Assembly: GCA_947471745.1 (NCBI GenBank)
Contig: CANJKZ010000509.1
Location: forward strand, 146,501-210,500
Length of the DNA: 64,000 nt
Source: Closterium sp. Naga37s-1
Lineage: Eukaryota > Streptophyta > Zygnematophyceae > Desmidiales > Closteriaceae
Direction of reading: 5' to 3'
A program made the position numbers and the translations under genes. Below the pieces are notes generated by a model. It was not told the DNA's origin, did not search any database, and worked only from the letters and a program-made list of their open reading frames with translations. Positions 60,790 through 64,000 of the stretch are shown one piece after another (within the stretch, counting starts at the first letter, position 1; each line of letters starts with the position of its first letter).

Positions 60790-61985
60790 TAGCGGCCCCT
60801 ACGCTGCCCCTACGCGGCCCCTACGCCGCCTCCCACGCGCCCCCTATGCGGCCCCTGGCGGCGCCTTGACGAGGCCCCTGCCGGCGCCCTATCGCGGCCC
60901 CTGACGCGCCCCCTGGTGGCGCCCTGACGCGGCCCTGACGCGGCCTGACGCGGCCCCTGGCGGCGCCCTGACGCGGCCCTGCCGCGGCCCCGGACGCGGC
61001 CCTGACGCGGCCTGCCGCGGCCCCTGCCGCGGCCCTGAAGCGGCCCCTGACGCGGCCCTGACGCGGCTCTGCCGCGGCCCTGACGCGGCCCTGACGCGGC
61101 CCTGCCGCGGCCCCTGGCGGCGCCCTGACGCGGCCCCTGACGCGGCGCCCTGACGCGGCCCCTGCTGCGGCCCTGACGCGGCCCTGCCGCGGCCCCTGAC
61201 GCGGCCCTGCCGCGGCCCCTGACGCGGCCCTGCCGCGGCCCCTGACGCGGCCCTGACGCGGCCTGACGCGGCCCCTGCCGCGGCCCTGAAGCGGCCCCTG
61301 ACGCGGCCCTGACGCGGCTCTGCCGCGGCCCTGACGCGGCCCTGACGCGGCCCTGCCGCGGCCCCTGGCGGCGCCCTGACGCGGCCCCTGACGCGGCGCC
61401 CTGACGCGGCCCCTGCTGCGGCCCTGACGCGGCCCTGCCGCGGCCCCTGACGCGGCCCTGACGCGGCCTGCTACGGCCCCTGCCGCGGCCCTGAAGCGGC
61501 CCCTGACGCGGCCCTGACGCGGCCCTGCCGCGGCCCCTGGCGGCGCCCTGACGCGGCCCCTGACGCGGCGCCCTGACGCGGCCCTGCCGCGGCCCCTGAC
61601 GCGGCCCCTGCCGCGGCCCCTGACGCGGCCCCTGACGCGGCCCCTGTCGCGGCCCCTGACGCGGCCCCGCCACCTACCTTTCCGGCCACGCCGCCTCCTC
61701 TCAGCGGCCCCGCCGCCACCTCCCAGCGGCCCCGGACGCCGCCCTCTCAGCGGCCCCGCCGAGCCGCCCAGCAGCCTAGCCGCCCAGCAGCTGAGCCACC
61801 GAGCCGCCCAGCAGCCGAGCCGCCGAGCCGCCCAGCAGCCGAGCCGCCCAGCAGCAGAGCCGCCAAGCCGCCCAGCAGCCGAGCCGCTGAGCCGCCCAGC
61901 CGCCGAGCCGCCCAGCAGCCGAGCCGCCCAGCAGCCGAGTCGCCGAGCCGCCCTGCAGCCGAGCCGCCCGAGCCGCCCTGTCCGG
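60790..61985 (+). repeat. GC-rich leader arrays of Copia-D
   Basis: First about 880 bp of GGCCCTGACGCGGCCCCTGC-type units, with higher-order repetition (a unit of roughly 240 bp recurs near 61040, 61280 and 61480), then CGAGCCGCCCAGCAGC units to 61985. Confidence 0.85.
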
Positions 61986-62052
61986 TAAGAGCAGCGCCTC
62001 TCTCACAGCACTGCCCTCACCCCACTGTTTGCGCTGCTAGTCTACTGCTGTC

Positions 62053-64000
62053 ATGGCTACCCCTAGTGTCCTCGCTTTTGACGCTGAGGGTCGGGCCATT
62101 GACTTTGACGTCTGGATAGATGACCTGCAGCTTTTCTTACAGTGCGATAGGGCAGACGGCCTCTCCCTCTTTGACCTCACTTCTGGTGCCTCTCCTGCCC
62201 CCGCCACTGATGCTGACGCAACTGTTCGCTCCCAGTGGGCCACGCGCGATGCTGCTGCACGTCTTGCTGTGCGTCGCCACCTGCCTACCTCTGAGCGTGC
62301 GCACTTTAGCCAGTACAAGAGTGCTCAGACCTTGTACGACGCTGTAGTTGCACGCTACTCCTCCCCTGCCACTGCTGCACTGAGTCGCCTCATGCTACCG
62401 TACCTCTTCCCTGACCTTGCTGCCTTTCCCACAGTCGCTGACCTCATTACGCACCTACGCACTAGTGACACTCGCTACCGCGCTGCGCTTCCTGCTGAGT
62501 TCTGCGCCAAGAACCCCCCCCCCATGTACATCACCCTCTACTACATAGTCACCCGGCTCCCTGACTCCCTTCGCGTAGTCAGGGACCACTTCCTCTCAGC
62601 TTGCCCCACCACTCTCACCGTTGACCTCCTCGAGAAGTCCCTCCTAGCAGCAGAGAAGAGCATAGTAGCTGTAGGAGCCTCTCGTGGTGACCCTCGCACC
62701 CCCATCTTTGAGGGGTGTTCCCCCTCCCCCCTTTTGCCCTCTGTTGCCTCTGCTGCTGCGGCCGACCTCGTTGGGCTTGAGTCGGTCGGTGCGGCGTCTA
62801 CCCCTAGCGGGAGACGCCGCCCTGGCAAGGGCAAGGGGGGCAGGGGCGCTGGAGGAGCTAGCGGGGGCGGTGGAGGCGGCAGTGGAGGCGGTGGAGGAGG
62901 TGGGGGTGGCGGTGGGGGTGGTGGCGGGGGTGGAGGTGTCGGTGGCGGCAGTGGAGGCGGAGGCGGCAGCGGCAGTGGCGGAGGGAGCGGAGGTGGCGGC
63001 GGTGGAGGAGGAGGCGGCGGAGGAGGTGGAGCTGGTCGGGGTGGCGCTGCGCAGAGGGTCGGCTCCGGTGGTGGTCAGCGCCAGCAGCAGCAGCAGCACC
63101 AGCAGCGCACTCGTGACATCCCCTCCCCTCAGCAGCTCCGTGAGTGGTACACTGCACGCCAGAGGGGTGGGGGTACTGGTCCGTGCACCTACGTCCTCCG
63201 CACCGGCGACCGCGCGGGTGAGCAGTGCGGGGGTGCGCACTCCACCCAGCGCTGCTTTGGCCGCCTGACGGACGCTTGGCGTCACCAGTTCCCTGAGGCC
63301 ACTGAGATACCCCGCTGGGGTGAGCTGTCTAGGGCAGGTGTGGCTGTCTTTGACCTTGACTTTGATGCTATTCTTGCTGCCATGTATACTGTGACTATTA
63401 GTGATGAGGGTGACTGTTACCGGTGTTTTCCGCCCGACCCGGGCATTGAGACTGCTGCTCTAGGTACTGGTGAGGCTGCTGCTCTAGGTGCTAGCGAGGC
63501 TGCTGCTCTAGGTGCGTCTGCTCCCTCAGGTGCTGGTGAGTCTGCTCTCTCAGGTTCTGCGTCGGCTTCGGCCTCCCACACCTTCACCCTTGACTCGGGG
63601 GCTTCTCGCTCCTTCTTTCGAGACCGCACCACACTCACGCCGCTTAGCCGGCCAGTTGCAGTCTCTCTGGCAGACCCCTCTGGGGGTCCTGTCCTTGCTC
63701 ACTTCTCCACTGTCCTCCCGTGTCCGGCGGCCCCCTCTGGCACCCTGTCTGGTCTTTACCTTCCCTCGTTCTCTACGAACTTGGTGAGTGGTGCTGACCT
63801 ACAGGATGCGGGGGTTCACCAGTTCACTCCTGCGAGTCGGCGGGTGACCCACTGCACGGACGCTCGGACAGGCCGACACCTGGCCACGTTTACCCGTCGG
63901 CCGGGGTCGAGCCTGTACACCCTGACCACTGCGTCTCCTCCAGTCACTGCGTCTGGTCAGGTAGCTGCGTCGGGTCAGGTGTTTGCTGCAGCGTCCAGGT
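62053..64000 (+). CDS. copia gag-pol, N-terminal part, open at window edge
   Basis: Starts MATPSVLAFDAEGRAIDF and stays open for 649 codons to the end. Carries gag including 26 residues (VVARYSSPATAALSRLMLPY and six more) absent from Copia-A, the Gly/Ser linker, the knuckle-like CGGAHSTQRC, and protease DSGAS near 63596. Integrase, RT and RNase H lie beyond the window. By sequence this gag is the more complete of the two. Confidence 0.88.
   Translation, partial: MATPSVLAFDAEGRAIDFDVWIDDLQLFLQCDRADGLSLFDLTSGASPAPATDADATVRSQWATRDAAARLAVRRHLPTSERAHFSQYKSAQTLYDAVVARYSSPATAALSRLMLPYLFPDLAAFPTVADLITHLRTSDTRYRAALPAEFCAKNPPPMYITLYYIVTRLPDSLRVVRDHFLSACPTTLTVDLLEKSLLAAEKSIVAVGASRGDPRTPIFEGCSPSPLLPSVASAAAADLVGLESVGAASTPSGRRRPGKGKGGRGAGGASGGGGGGSGGGGGGGGGGGGGGGGGGVGGGSGGGGGSGSGGGSGGGGGGGGGGGGGGAGRGGAAQRVGSGGGQRQQQQQHQQRTRDIPSPQQLREWYTARQRGGGTGPCTYVLRTGDRAGEQCGGAHSTQRCFGRLTDAWRHQFPEATEIPRWGELSRAGVAVFDLDFDAILAAMYTVTISDEGDCYRCFPPDPGIETAALGTGEAAALGASEAAALGASAPSGAGESALSGSASASASHTFTLDSGASRSFFRDRTTLTPLSRPVAVSLADPSGGPVLAHFSTVLPCPAAPSGTLSGLYLPSFSTNLVSGADLQDAGVHQFTPASRRVTHCTDARTGRHLATFTRRPGSSLYTLTTASPPVTASGQVAASGQVFAAASR

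Larger units (their letters stand above)
60553..64000 (+). mobile_element. Ty1/copia element (Copia-D), 5' part only
   Basis: 5' LTR 60553-60681, PBS TGGTATAGAGCGG, a leader full of GC-rich repeats, and the start of gag-pol open to the window edge. Inserted in Copia-C. Over 95 percent alike to Copia-A in coding sequence by eye, but LTR and leader differ greatly. Confidence 0.9.

Overview
The window looks like nuclear DNA of a GC-rich streptophyte, most likely a charophyte green alga of the zygnematophyte kind (Closterium-like); genus and species are inference. The grounds are a KDM3/JMJ25-type histone demethylase with plant-style zinc fingers, an OBERON-like PHD protein, a plant-type subtilase (I9 propeptide, PA insert, Fn3-like tail), a DUF7733-like membrane protein, a nuclear gene with an apparent plastid transit peptide, spliceosomal GT-AG introns, and Ty3 chromoviruses and Ty1/copia elements primed at a TGGTATCAGAGC-type initiator-Met tRNA site. 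Layout: 1-1597 low-complexity DNA; 1598-7627 (-) OBERON-like gene, two exons; 7628-9202 intergenic with a 94-bp tandem duplication; 9203-26417 one nested retrotransposon block; 26418-28030 intergenic with a MITE-like element and promoter-proximal repeats; 28031-42282 (+) giant JmjC demethylase, 12 exons; 42808-44006 (-) small plastid-type protein, 3 exons; 45243-46664 (+) DUF7733-like membrane protein, 4 exons; 46779-52291 Ty3 chromovirus; 53417-58627 (+) subtilase, 7 exons; 58699-60552 (-) decayed copia, broken by a plus-strand copia from 60553 that runs off the window. The block at 9203-26417 can be dissected exactly from LTR pairs and 5-bp target-site duplications: an old chromovirus (TSD CATAT) received a 1.5-kb non-autonomous LTR element (CAGCC), which received another on the minus strand (TGCTG); a third non-autonomous element (GGAGC) split the integrase and was itself split by a copia element (TCGCC) with two identical LTRs and an uninterrupted 1951-codon ORF. 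The most unusual signal is in the host genes. Three of them (OBERON-like, demethylase, subtilase) carry about twenty partial copies of their own exon edges (intron end plus start of exon, or end of exon plus donor) lying beside the intact exon. Most such junctions hold a short palindrome of consensus TTTTGAGNCGNCTCAAAA whose outer arms vary from site to site but remain self-complementary. I count about 15 of these sites, none in the retroelements or in the other two genes. I know of no described element of this form. It could be a very short palindromic mobile element that leaves long duplications, a template-switch repair scar, or an assembly artefact. Exon models were drawn by hand from splice-site consensus, reading-frame continuity and family resemblance; every model closes in frame.
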